Shown piece by piece: positions 41,190 to 49,260 of a stretch of DNA of 64,000 bases. Under the pieces are notes generated by a model. It was not told the origin of the DNA. It saw only the letters and a program-made list of their open reading frames with translations, and made no database searches. Source of the stretch: JANQRZ01 sp965215165 (GTDB lineage: Bacteria > Bacteroidota > Rhodothermia > Rhodothermales > JANQRZ01). The stretch is from positions 868,001 to 932,000 of the forward strand of contig CBDCCX010000006.1 in the NCBI GenBank assembly GCA_965215165.1, written 5' to 3'. How positions within the stretch are numbered: position 1 is the first letter of the stretch; the number at the start of each line of letters is the position of its first letter. A program made the position numbers and the translations under genes.

Positions 41190-42245
41190 TCACCGTCCCG
41201 CCGTCTTCACCGCGTTTTGCTGGCCGACGCCCGGCAGCGTCCGGAACCGCACCGGCCGCTGCGGAGACAGCCTCGCCTCGCGCTGCCAGGCGGCGATCTC
41301 CTCGAACGTCCGGGTGCCGGCTGCGCTCGTGAGCGCGAAATACAACCCGCCGAGTGCGCCGAGCTGGTCGGTCGCCGCGCCGCGCATCACCTCTTGCACG
41401 ACGAGGACGCCGCCGGGCCTCAGCGCCCGGGCGATCCGCCTCACCAGGCCGCGCGCCGTCGCGTCGTTGAAGTGGTGGACGAGCTGGCCGACGAACACGA
41501 CGTCCCACCGCGCCTCGCCGAGATCGTCCTCGAGCACGTCGCCGGGGCGGTGCGCGACGCGGTCGCCGAGTCCGAGTGCGGCCACGGTCTCGGCCAGGAG
41601 GGGGGCCGCGTGGCCGACGGCGTCGGGGAGGTCGAGGACCGTCGCGCGGAGGTCGGGGTGGCGGGCGCAGAAGGCAGCGGCGAAGGCCCCGTGCGCGCCG
41701 CCCACGTCGAGCAGCGCGCGCGCGCCGTCGGGGACCGGGGCGCGGCGGACCGTCTCCGGCACGGCCAGGCGGGCGAGCGACCGCATCCCGCGTTGGTACA
41801 GACCCCACTCGGCCTCGCTCATCGACGCGTGGAAGTCGAGGGGCTCGCCGGTCTCCACGAACTGGTCCAGGCGGGCGATCCAGTCCCACTCGAGCGCCCG
41901 GAACCGGAGGCTGTCCACGAGCGAGTGTGGGCTGCCGCGCAGCAGCCACCGCCGGGCGACGGGGCGCAGGGCATACCGCTCGTCCTGCCGGCGGAGATAC
42001 TCGGACCCGACTAGGGCGTCGAGCAGGGCCGCCGTCGCGGCCGGATGCGTGCCGCACGCCTCGGCGACGCGCTCGGCCGGCAGCGAAGCTTCGGCGAGGG
42101 CCTCGAAGACGCCGCGCTCGGTCGCCACCATCAGCGCGCGGGCGAGCAGCAGCGCCGGGTGCGTGTGGAGGAACGGCGTCGGCACCAAGCCGAGGCCGAG
42201 CGCGGCCCGCTCCGCCACGCTGTCGGGGCGCAGCCCGAGCCGCAT
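41190..42245 (-). CDS. O-methyltransferase-family SAM-dependent methyltransferase
   Basis: 351-residue methyltransferase with an N-terminal winged-helix dimerisation domain (residues 1-130, VFEALAEASLPAERVAEACG) and a C-terminal Rossmann domain. The SAM motif is ALLDVGGAHGAFAAAFCARHP; later motifs are VLEDDLGEARWDVVFVGQLVHHF and LRPGGVLVVQEVMRG. The arrangement is that of the acetylserotonin/plant-type O-methyltransferase family; the substrate is unknown. Its ATG overlaps the stop of the secreted FG-GAP gene (ATGA), so the two are probably translated together, an odd pairing of a cytoplasmic enzyme with a secreted protein. Confidence 0.85.
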   Translation of the reverse strand: MRLGLRPDSVAERAALGLGLVPTPFLHTHPALLLARALMVATERGVFEALAEASLPAERVAEACGTHPAATAALLDALVGSEYLRRQDERYALRPVARRWLLRGSPHSLVDSLRFRALEWDWIARLDQFVETGEPLDFHASMSEAEWGLYQRGMRSLARLAVPETVRRAPVPDGARALLDVGGAHGAFAAAFCARHPDLRATVLDLPDAVGHAAPLLAETVAALGLGDRVAHRPGDVLEDDLGEARWDVVFVGQLVHHFNDATARGLVRRIARALRPGGVLVVQEVMRGAATDQLGALGGLYFALTSAAGTRTFEEIAAWQREARLSPQRPVRFRTLPGVGQQNAVKTAGR

Positions 42246-43963
42246 CAGCGCGTGACCACGAGAGGCCGCGCGACGACCTGCCCACCGGCCTCAATGCGGA
42301 CGACGTAGGCCCCGGCCGGGAGCGCACCCGTCGCCCAGCGAATTGTCCGCGTCCGCGCGACCGGCAGCGCCTCGGCGAGCGCCGCCACCGCGCGGCCGAG
42401 TACGTCGTAGACCCTGACCGTCACCGCGCCCGGCGTCGGGAGGACGAGGTCGAGCGCGATCCGGTCGCGCGCTGGGTTCGGGTAGAGCGTGACCGAGAGC
42501 GCGGCGTCGGGGCCGGCCTCGGTGCCGGTCGAGCCGGGGTTGTCGTAGAAGTAGAGGATGTCATCGGTCTCGTCGATCCCCGTCAGGTCGAGGTCGCCGT
42601 CGTTGTCGCGGTCGTGGAAGACGGCGCAGGAGCCGTTGCCGGAGACGGGGTACGAGGTCGGGTCGGCGAACGAGCCGTCTCCGAGGTTCTCGAAGAGGTC
42701 GAAGTCGCTGCTCGAGAAGTTGCTCGACACCAGGTCGAGGTCGCCGTCGCCGTCGAGGTCGCCGAGGTCGATGGCGACGCTGAGGCGGCCGAAGCTGTAG
42801 CGCTCGGCGGCACCCAGCCCGCCCGCGCCGTCACCGCGCACGACGACGACGTTGTTGCTGTTCGAGCCGGAGGCGGCGGCCACGTCCACGTCGCCGTCCC
42901 CGTCGAGGTCGCCGGCGGCGAGCATCCACGGGTTCGCGCCGGTCGGCACGCTCGGGCCTACGGTCAAGCCCTCGCCGTCGCCGAGCAGGAGCGTGATCTC
43001 GCCACTCGTGATCGACCCGATGAACACGTCCGTCAGGCCGTCGCCGTTCGCGTCGGCTGCGGCGCAGGCCGTCTCGCCGTTGGTGCCGGTCTCCAGCGCC
43101 TCGGGCGCGGCGAAAGTGCCGTCGCCCTGGCCGCGCAGGATCGTCACCGTGCTCGCGCTGCGGTTGGCCGTCACCAGGTCGTCGTGCCCGTCGCCGTCGA
43201 GGTCGAGCGTGCACAGGCCGCGCACGCCGCGACCGGCCTGGTAGCTCGCGCCGTCGCGGAAGCCGCCGGTGCCGTCGCCGAGCATCACGCTCACCCGGTC
43301 GTTGCCGATGTTGCCGACCGCCAGGTCGATGGCCCCGTCGCCGTCGAAGTCGCCGCCCTCGTTCGTGCTCGGGACCGAGCCGCTCGGCAGGGCGTGGATG
43401 GCGAAGTCGCCGTAGCCGCCGGTGCCGTCGTTGAGAAACACTCGGAGGTCGTTGGCGACCTCGTTGGGGATGGCGAGGTCGCTCCAGCCGTCGCCGTCGA
43501 GGTCGCCGCCGTAGGCCCCGTAGGACCGGACGAGCCCCTCGCCCGGTCGCCGCGTCGAGAGCTGTCCGGTCTCGACCAAGTCGAGGGATGCAGCCCGCGT
43601 GCGGGTCCAGAAGCTCCACGCATAGCCGTGATCTAGCTCGGCCCCGCCCGTGCCCCGGACGGCGCGGGACACCGAGACGGTGACCGTCTCGCCTGCGAAG
43701 AACGGCGCGTCCGGCACGAACTGCACCGTCGCGTCGTCGACCGTGAGCGTGCCCGTGGCCGGGCCGGACCACCGCCCAAAGACGCGCACCGAGGCGGTCG
43801 TGGTCGTCGCCGGGTCGACGGCTCGGTCGAAGGTGAGCGAGACCGGCGCGGTGCGCTCGGCTGTCACGGCGTGCGCGGTTGGGGAGACGTCGAGGACGCG
43901 GAGCGGCTGCGCGAAGGAGGCTACGGGCAGGCACAGCGCGAGGAGGAGAGCGAGACGGCGCAT
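42245..43963 (-). CDS. Secreted FG-GAP/VCBS repeat protein with T9SS sorting domain
   Basis: 572-residue exported protein. The leader MRRLALLLALCLPVASFAQ is a signal peptide. Residues 25-120 look like an Ig-like SbsA-type domain (VSLTFDRAVDPATTTTASV). Then come seven VCBS/FG-GAP blades, each with a calcium-type motif such as GDLDGDGWSDLAIPN, GDFDGDGAIDLAVGN, ADANGDGLTDVFIGS and GDLDGDGDLDLVSSN, giving a beta-propeller. The last 80 residues are a type A T9SS sorting tail beginning LYPNPARDRIALDLVLP and ending GAYVVRIEAGGQVVARPL. Cell-surface location is expected; the ligand is unknown. A promoter-like pair is found upstream. Ends in an ATGA overlap with the methyltransferase gene. Confidence 0.9.
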   Translation of the reverse strand: MRRLALLLALCLPVASFAQPLRVLDVSPTAHAVTAERTAPVSLTFDRAVDPATTTTASVRVFGRWSGPATGTLTVDDATVQFVPDAPFFAGETVTVSVSRAVRGTGGAELDHGYAWSFWTRTRAASLDLVETGQLSTRRPGEGLVRSYGAYGGDLDGDGWSDLAIPNEVANDLRVFLNDGTGGYGDFAIHALPSGSVPSTNEGGDFDGDGAIDLAVGNIGNDRVSVMLGDGTGGFRDGASYQAGRGVRGLCTLDLDGDGHDDLVTANRSASTVTILRGQGDGTFAAPEALETGTNGETACAAADANGDGLTDVFIGSITSGEITLLLGDGEGLTVGPSVPTGANPWMLAAGDLDGDGDVDVAAASGSNSNNVVVVRGDGAGGLGAAERYSFGRLSVAIDLGDLDGDGDLDLVSSNFSSSDFDLFENLGDGSFADPTSYPVSGNGSCAVFHDRDNDGDLDLTGIDETDDILYFYDNPGSTGTEAGPDAALSVTLYPNPARDRIALDLVLPTPGAVTVRVYDVLGRAVAALAEALPVARTRTIRWATGALPAGAYVVRIEAGGQVVARPLVVTR

Positions 43964-44042
43964 AGGATCGGGGGCCGAGGAGCGGAAGTATACGCGCGCC
44001 CCGGCAGTCCGAGGCGAAAGCGGAACCGATCCGCATAGCACG

Positions 44043-44074
44043 CAAAAATAGCTGCGTCGGCGTCGTCCTGTCAA
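44043..44074 (-). promoter_or_regulatory. Candidate promoter of the FG-GAP gene
   Basis: On the minus strand TTGAC (plus 44070-44074), 19 bases, then TATTTTTG (plus 44043-44050), an excellent match to the Bacteroidota -33 / -7 TAnnTTTG pattern. It sits 80 bases before the FG-GAP gene start. Confidence 0.6.
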
Positions 44075-44119
44075 CTCCTGCACGCTACGCCGAACGCCCG
44101 CACGGCAGCGTCCGGCTTC

Positions 44120-45115
44120 TCAGAACGGGGCGACGATCGTCGTCCGGACGGTCTCGCGCGAGAACGAGCCGACGATGCCGAGGCCGCCCTCGACGTTCGA
44201 GGTCACGTTCGGGATCTCGCCGGGCGAGAGCGTCGAGCCGCCGCCCTGGATGGCCTGGGTCTGGACGAAGTCCTGGAACGCTGGGTCGAGCGAGACGAGC
44301 GTGAGGTCGTACGGCCCGTAGTAGCCGAACGCGAGGAAGGGCACCCGGACCAGGATCGTCCCGTCGCCGAGGTCGACGTAGCTCTCCTCGTTGAGCACCG
44401 GCGAGGTGCCGGTCACGACGGCGTCCTGGAGCGGGTCCTCCTCGCAGACGAGGTGCCCGGCGGCGTCCTCCTCGCAGTCGAGGAAGCGCTGGAAGAGCGG
44501 GACGGGACGGAACCGGCCCTCGAGGTTGAGGCTCCGGTACCGAGTCTCGCCGTCGATCTCGACCTCCTCGAACTCGTCGGGCGCGAGGGCGCGGACGGAG
44601 CCGACGAACGCCGCGAGCCGGTCGTCGGTCGAGCTGCGGGTGATGCGGACCTCGGGGCCGAGGCCGATGCCGTAGACCACCTCGCCGACGTCGGGGTCCT
44701 CGGGCGCGGGGTTGAGGAGGTCGTAGTCCGGCGGCACGGTCGTCTGCGCGGTCAGCCGCTCGCCGCCGGGGCCGGTCAGGTCAAGGCGGTAGGTTCGCTG
44801 CTCCAGGACCATAGCTTCGCCGTCGACCGGGACGTAGAGACCGGGGCCGCCGCTGGACGTGTAGGGGTAGACGGTCTCGTCGGAGCCGTCGAGCGCGAGC
44901 AGGGTGAGGGTGACGTCGGCCCCGTCCACCGCCGCCTGGAGCGGGTCGAGCACCTCCGCGAGGGGAGTGGTGCGCGCGAGGCGGACTTCGGGCAGCGGCT
45001 CGGCGGTGCCGAGGAAGGCGGAGACGACGAGCTGGGGCGTGAAGTCGTCGTCGACGGTCCCGTCGCAGCCGGCGGCGGCGAGGAGGAGGAGACAGGCGAG
45101 GAGGCGGACGCGCAT
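44120..45115 (-). CDS. DUF4249 lipoprotein
   Basis: 331-residue lipoprotein with leader MRVRLLACLLLLAAAGC and DUF4249-type beta-rich body: TPQLVVSAFLGTAEPLPEVRLARTTPL (in pieces), then DGADVTLTLLALDGSDETV, RTYRLDLTGPGGERLTAQTTVPP and the final VTSNVEGGLGIVGSFSRETVR, which is the family's closing motif. DUF4249 proteins accompany TonB-dependent receptors in Bacteroidota and likely act as surface partners of the transporter. It starts 21 bases after the end of the TonB receptor gene, so they form one operon. Confidence 0.9.
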   Translation of the reverse strand: MRVRLLACLLLLAAAGCDGTVDDDFTPQLVVSAFLGTAEPLPEVRLARTTPLAEVLDPLQAAVDGADVTLTLLALDGSDETVYPYTSSGGPGLYVPVDGEAMVLEQRTYRLDLTGPGGERLTAQTTVPPDYDLLNPAPEDPDVGEVVYGIGLGPEVRITRSSTDDRLAAFVGSVRALAPDEFEEVEIDGETRYRSLNLEGRFRPVPLFQRFLDCEEDAAGHLVCEEDPLQDAVVTGTSPVLNEESYVDLGDGTILVRVPFLAFGYYGPYDLTLVSLDPAFQDFVQTQAIQGGGSTLSPGEIPNVTSNVEGGLGIVGSFSRETVRTTIVAPF

Positions 45116-45136
45116 CGGGCTAGAAGTCCAGGGGCT

Positions 45137-47422
45137 CTAAAAATCGAGCGTGAGCGAGACGTTGGGGAGGATTGGGAGCTGCCGGACCTCGCCGATCTCG
45201 ACGGGGTTCTCGTCGAAGTCGTAGGTCACGAACCACAGGTTGCGCCGGTTGTAGAGGTTGACGAGCTGGAGCTGAAGCTCGTAGCCTGCCCCGAAGGCGG
45301 TGCCGGTGCGCGTGAAGCCGACGTCGACCCGGTGGTAGGGGGCGAGGCGCGCCGTGTTGAGGCCGTTCGAATCGAGGAGGTTCAGGTCGGTGTCCTCGAA
45401 CGGAAGGCCGGTGGTCTGGTAACGCCCGGAGGGGGTGGTGTAGGCCTGGCCGGTGGCGTAGGAGCCGGCGACGGTCGCGCGCCAGCCGCGCCCGAGGTCG
45501 TAGTTGGCGACGAGCGTGAGGTCGTGGAGGCGGTCGTACTTCGGCGGGAAGGTCTCGTCGAAGGCGGGCTCGTCGGGGTAGCGCCGCCGCGTCACGCCGA
45601 GGGTGTAGCCGACCAGGCCCGTCAGCGGGCCGACGCCGCGCTCGAGCAGGACCTCGACGCCGTAGGCGTAGCCCTTGCCGAAGCGGAACAGCTCGGCGTA
45701 CTGCAACCCGGCGACGTCCTGCACCTCGGGCCGGTTGTCGAACAGGGCGCGCAGCGTCCGGCCGTAGACCTCGACGTCGAGCTTGTAGGCCTCGCCGAGC
45801 CGGGTCTTGACGCCGAGGACGGCCTGCTCGCTGGCCTGGGGCGGGACGCCAACGCCGGTCGTCACCCAGGTGTCGAAGCCGGAGAACGCCTCGTTCGAGA
45901 GCAGCGACAGGAACTGGTGGTAGCGCCCGGCGGAGGCCTGGACCACGACGCGCTCGCTGAAGGTCCGCTCGACCTGGAGCTGGGGCGAGACGCGGACGTA
46001 GGCGGCCGGGACCGGGGCGTCGTCGTCCACGAGGTCGTCGGTGAGGCTGCGGAAGTACTCGGCGCGGACGCCGCCGGTGACGATCCACGCGCCGCGCCGG
46101 AGCCGGGTCTGGACGTAGCCCGAGGCGTAGCGCGACGGGTTCTCGTAGTCGGTCTGGGTGGAGCCGTTGAAGCTGCTGCTCAGGCCGAGGCGCAGCAGGC
46201 CGCCCCAGACGCCGCCGCGCAGCTCGAACTGCTCCGAGGGGAGCCACTCGGCGTCGAGCCGGGCCGAGTAGTCGGTGATGGTGTTGGGCCGCTCGAAGGT
46301 GGTCCCGGCGAAGTTGCCGGTGGGGAAGCTGAAGTAGCGGCTCGCCGTCAGCCGGGCCGTGGCGAAGGTCGTCCCCGAGAGCACGCGCTGGTAGGCGAGC
46401 GAGGCGGTGCGGTTGCCGTAGTCGAGGTCGAACTCGGCGTCGTCGCCGATGGGCAGGAGCACGCGGTCGCGCCCGGCGTAGGCGGCGAGGCTGAGGCGGT
46501 CGTCGGGCGTGAGGTCGAACCCGACCTTGGCGTTGACGTCGTAGAAGTAGAAGCTCTCCGGGATGCCGTCCTCGTCGAGCCGGTCGCGGAGCACGGCCAA
46601 GAGCGGCTCGAGCGTCGAGCGCCGGGCGTTGAGCGAGTACGACCCGCGCCCCTTCACGATCGGCCCCTCGACCCCGACCCGGCTGGCGAGCAGCCCGACC
46701 GTCAGGCTGCCGGCCCGCTCGTTGCGGTTGCCGTCGCGGTTGTAGATGTCGACCACCGAGCCGAGCCGGCCGCCATACGTTGAGGGGTAGGCCCCTTTGT
46801 AGAGGCGGACGTCCTTGATGGCCTCGGTGTTGAAGGTCGAGAAGAAGCCGAAGAAGTGGGTCGGGTTGTAGACCGTGGTCCCGTCCAGGAGCACGAGCGT
46901 CTGGTCCGGCGAGCCGCCCCGGATGTAGAGCGCCGACGAGAAATCGCTGGCCGACTTGACGCCCGGCAGGAGCTGGATCGAGCGGAAGAGGTCGGCCTCG
47001 AAGACCGTCGGCAGCGCCTCGACTAGGTCGATGGAGACGTTCTGCAGGCCCGGCGCGCGCTCCTCCTCGATCCGCTCCTCGGCCTCGACGACGATCTCCT
47101 GCCCGACGACGCCCTCGGGCGGTAGGTCGAGGTCGAGCCGCCGCAGCTCGCCCGGCGCGAGCGTCACGCGCCGACGGACGGCGTCGTAGCCGATGTAGCG
47201 GACGACGACCGTCACCTCGCCCGGCGCGAGCCCGCCGAGCGAGTAGAACCCCTGGGCGTTCGAGACCGTCCCGCGCCCGGTCTCTTCGACCTGGACCGTG
47301 GCCTGGACGAGGGTCTCGCCCGAGGCGGCGTCGCGGACGAACCCGTTGAGCGTGGCCGGTTGGGCGGCGGCGGCGGAGCCGAGGAGCAGGAGGACGAGCG
47401 GGAGGGTGAAGCGGGTGGGCAT
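45137..47422 (-). CDS. TonB-dependent receptor with carboxypeptidase-like regulatory domain
   Basis: 761-residue outer-membrane receptor. Signal peptide FTLPLVLLLLGSAAAAQ, then a carboxypeptidase-D-like N-terminal domain (ATLNGFVRDAASGETLVQATV), a plug domain (LPTVFEADLFRSIQLLPGVK and LYIRGGSPDQTLVLLDGTTVYNP in parts, GGRLGSVVDIYNRDGN) and a 22-strand-type barrel ending in aromatic residues (LPNVSLTLDF). Transports a ligand with TonB energy; the DUF4249 neighbour suggests a Bacteroidota-specific substrate class, which I cannot name. Start chosen at the signal peptide; 29 upstream codons are basic and proline-rich without conservation. Confidence 0.93.
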   Translation of the reverse strand: MPTRFTLPLVLLLLGSAAAAQPATLNGFVRDAASGETLVQATVQVEETGRGTVSNAQGFYSLGGLAPGEVTVVVRYIGYDAVRRRVTLAPGELRRLDLDLPPEGVVGQEIVVEAEERIEEERAPGLQNVSIDLVEALPTVFEADLFRSIQLLPGVKSASDFSSALYIRGGSPDQTLVLLDGTTVYNPTHFFGFFSTFNTEAIKDVRLYKGAYPSTYGGRLGSVVDIYNRDGNRNERAGSLTVGLLASRVGVEGPIVKGRGSYSLNARRSTLEPLLAVLRDRLDEDGIPESFYFYDVNAKVGFDLTPDDRLSLAAYAGRDRVLLPIGDDAEFDLDYGNRTASLAYQRVLSGTTFATARLTASRYFSFPTGNFAGTTFERPNTITDYSARLDAEWLPSEQFELRGGVWGGLLRLGLSSSFNGSTQTDYENPSRYASGYVQTRLRRGAWIVTGGVRAEYFRSLTDDLVDDDAPVPAAYVRVSPQLQVERTFSERVVVQASAGRYHQFLSLLSNEAFSGFDTWVTTGVGVPPQASEQAVLGVKTRLGEAYKLDVEVYGRTLRALFDNRPEVQDVAGLQYAELFRFGKGYAYGVEVLLERGVGPLTGLVGYTLGVTRRRYPDEPAFDETFPPKYDRLHDLTLVANYDLGRGWRATVAGSYATGQAYTTPSGRYQTTGLPFEDTDLNLLDSNGLNTARLAPYHRVDVGFTRTGTAFGAGYELQLQLVNLYNRRNLWFVTYDFDENPVEIGEVRQLPILPNVSLTLDF

Positions 47423-47537
47423 AGGGCGGAAGCGCGGGGCGGGAGAGGAGGCGCGGGGGAGGTGGGAGTGTGGAGGGAACGGAAGGCGCGGGGGGATTAT
47501 GCGCCTCAACCGAGGGCCGCAGCGGAGGCGGATGGGG

Positions 47538-48452
47538 TCACGCGGGGACCGGCCGCCGGGCGCGGCGCATCAGGAACAGCCCGGCCAGGATCAGGGTCCC
47601 GCCCATGAGCTGGAACGGCGTCACCGGCTCGCCCAGCAGCAGCGCCCCGCTCGCCAGCGCCACGACCGGCACCAGGTTGCTGTAGATCGCCGTCTGCGAG
47701 GGGCCAACCCGCTGCACCGCCGCGTTCCAAAACCCGTAGGCGACGCCCGTCGAGAGCGCGCCGGAGAAGAGCAAGGCCCCCCACACCGCCGCGTCGACGC
47801 GGGGCCAGTCTACCTCTGCCCAGGCGCTCGCGCCCAGACCCCACAGGAGGGGGAGCGAGACGACGATGCCGAAGAACGCCAGGCCCGTCGCCGAGATGCC
47901 CGCCTGGAGGATCGGCCGGCTGAGCACGGTGTAGGCCGCCCAGGCGACGGCCGAGCCGAGCATCAGCACGTTCCCGAAGAGGGTGTCCTCGGTAAAGGCC
48001 ACGGCTCCGGTCCCGGCCAGGATCACGAGCGCCGTCCCGACGAGCGACACCCCGAGGCCGCCCCACGCTGGCAGCGGCAGCCGCTCCACGCCGAGACCCT
48101 GCGCGAGCACCGCCGTCCACACCGGGGCCGAGGCGATCAGGAGCGCCGCGCTCCCCGCGCTCGTGGCGTCGACGCCGACGATGAAGAGGAGCTGGTACCC
48201 GACGTAGCCCAGCAGCCCCAGCCCGACGACCGTCCGCGGGTGCTCGCGGAGCGGGGCGAGGAAGGCGCCGGGGCGGCCGCGCGTCTGCCACGTGTGCATC
48301 GCGCCGAGCACGGCGGCCGAGGCCGCGAAACGCAGCGCGTTGACCACGAACGGCGGCATCGGCCCGAGCGCCACCTTGATGATCGGGAAGTTGAGGCCCC
48401 AGATGAGGACCGTGGCGAGGAGCGCGAGGTCGGCGGAGCGGCGGACGGGCAT
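47538..48452 (-). CDS. EamA/DMT family transporter
   Basis: 304-residue membrane protein with about ten helices in two EamA repeats. The first begins ALLATVLIWGLNFPIIKVAL, with FVVNALRFAASAAVLG; the second GAVAWAAYTVLSRPIL-like (SAVAWAAYTVLSRPILQAG) and ends with LLGEPVTPFQLMGGTLILAGL. Members of the family export amino acids or other metabolites; the substrate cannot be told. The ATG before PVRRSADLALL is used because the in-frame extension beyond it is a translated microsatellite. Confidence 0.9.
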   Translation of the reverse strand: MPVRRSADLALLATVLIWGLNFPIIKVALGPMPPFVVNALRFAASAAVLGAMHTWQTRGRPGAFLAPLREHPRTVVGLGLLGYVGYQLLFIVGVDATSAGSAALLIASAPVWTAVLAQGLGVERLPLPAWGGLGVSLVGTALVILAGTGAVAFTEDTLFGNVLMLGSAVAWAAYTVLSRPILQAGISATGLAFFGIVVSLPLLWGLGASAWAEVDWPRVDAAVWGALLFSGALSTGVAYGFWNAAVQRVGPSQTAIYSNLVPVVALASGALLLGEPVTPFQLMGGTLILAGLFLMRRARRPVPA

Positions 48453-48469
48453 CGGCGGGGCGTTGGGAA

Positions 48470-48540
48470 GGAATGGAGGAATGGAGGAATGGAGGAATGG
48501 AGGAATGGAGGAATGGAGGAATGGAGGAATGAGGAATGGA
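48470..48540. repeat. GGAATGGA octamer microsatellite (about nine units)
   Basis: Seven perfect 8-bp units run from 48470 to 48525, then one shortened unit (GGAATGA) and one more perfect unit. The array lies between the divergent EamA and MerR genes, 18 bases from the EamA start and about 100 from the MerR start, so slippage could vary promoter spacing. Confidence 0.95.
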
Positions 48541-48640
48541 AAGAAAACCGAGAAAGGTAACCCCGGCCGTCCCGCGCCCTCCGTCTTTCGTCTCCCCCTC
48601 TTCATGTCGTACTTTAAGTGCGGACCCTGACCCCGACCCC

Positions 48641-48964
48641 ATGAAGTCCGACGGCATCCGCAAGCTCTACCACTCGATCAGCGAGGTCGCTGCCCTGGCC
48701 GACCTCGAGGCGCACGTCCTGCGGTACTGGGAGACCGAGTTCGAGGAGCTGGCACCGAAGAAAAACCGCGCCGGCAACCGCGTCTACGTGGAGCGCGACA
48801 TCGAGGTGGTGATGCGGATCCGCACGCTCCTGCGCGAAGACAAGTACACCATCGAGGGTGCGCGCCAGGTGCTCGCGCGCGAGGCCGAGCCGCCGGTCGC
48901 GCCGGACCGCGAGGCGCTCCAGGACCTCCGTGCATTCCTAGCGAAGCTGCGCGCCGGTTTGTAG
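48641..48964 (+). CDS. MerR family transcriptional regulator
   Basis: 107-residue regulator consisting of a MerR winged-helix domain: LYHSISEVAALADLEAHVLRYWETEFEEL and AGNRVYVERDIEVVMRIRTLLREDKYTIEGARQVL. This is the short form common in Bacteroidota, lacking an effector domain of any size and ending after a short coiled coil (RAFLAKLRAGL). No metal-binding cysteines, so heavy-metal sensing is unlikely. It is divergent from EamA and 58 bases upstream of tRNA-Pro. Start ATG before KSDGIRKLYHSI. Confidence 0.9.
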   Translation: MKSDGIRKLYHSISEVAALADLEAHVLRYWETEFEELAPKKNRAGNRVYVERDIEVVMRIRTLLREDKYTIEGARQVLAREAEPPVAPDREALQDLRAFLAKLRAGL

Positions 48965-48969
48965 CCCTG

Positions 48970-48999
48970 TTGCGTGCGCGCTGGACAGCGGCCTATATT
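48970..48999 (+). promoter_or_regulatory. Candidate promoter of tRNA-Pro
   Basis: TTGCGT at 48970-48975, 18 bases, then TATATT at 48994-48999, ending 23 bases before the tRNA. The AT-rich -10 box stands out in this GC-rich area. Confidence 0.5.
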
Positions 49000-49022
49000 A
49001 GACGCCCCCCACGCAGGGCCAT

Positions 49023-49096
49023 CGGGAAGTAGCTCAGCCAGGTAGAGCACTCGGCTGGGGGCCGAGCGGTCGCAGGTTCAAATCCTGTCTTCCCGA
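49023..49096 (+). tRNA. tRNA-Pro (anticodon GGG)
   Basis: 74-base cloverleaf: acceptor CGGGAAG pairs with CTTCCCG followed by discriminator A; D-arm GCTC/GAGC; anticodon stem CTCGG/CCGAG around loop CTGGGGG (anticodon GGG, reads CCC); T-arm with TTCAAAT. C1:G72 is the proline identity pair. The CCA end is not encoded. Confidence 0.95.
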
Positions 49097-49123
49097 CACC
49101 CGCACGCCGACACGGGCGCGCCA

Positions 49124-49156
49124 AGCCCGGCCTCTCCGCGAGGCCGGGCTTTTTTT
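49124..49156 (+). terminator. Intrinsic terminator after tRNA-Pro
   Basis: Perfect 10-bp stem AGCCCGGCCT / AGGCCGGGCT with a 7-base loop, then a run of seven T residues. It separates tRNA-Pro from the RodZ-like operon. Confidence 0.92.
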
Positions 49157-49260
49157 GCCGACCCGGCGGCGCGCACGGAGACGGGCCAGCGGGGCGCCGC
49201 CGATCGTCGCGCCGCCGTGCGTAGTTTCTGGACTTTGTCCTCCCGACTCCCCCCGTCGCT

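Noticed and set aside
44453..46783. 776-residue frame opposite the DUF4249/TonB pair
   Set aside because: No recognisable protein features; mirror of the receptor's codon pattern.
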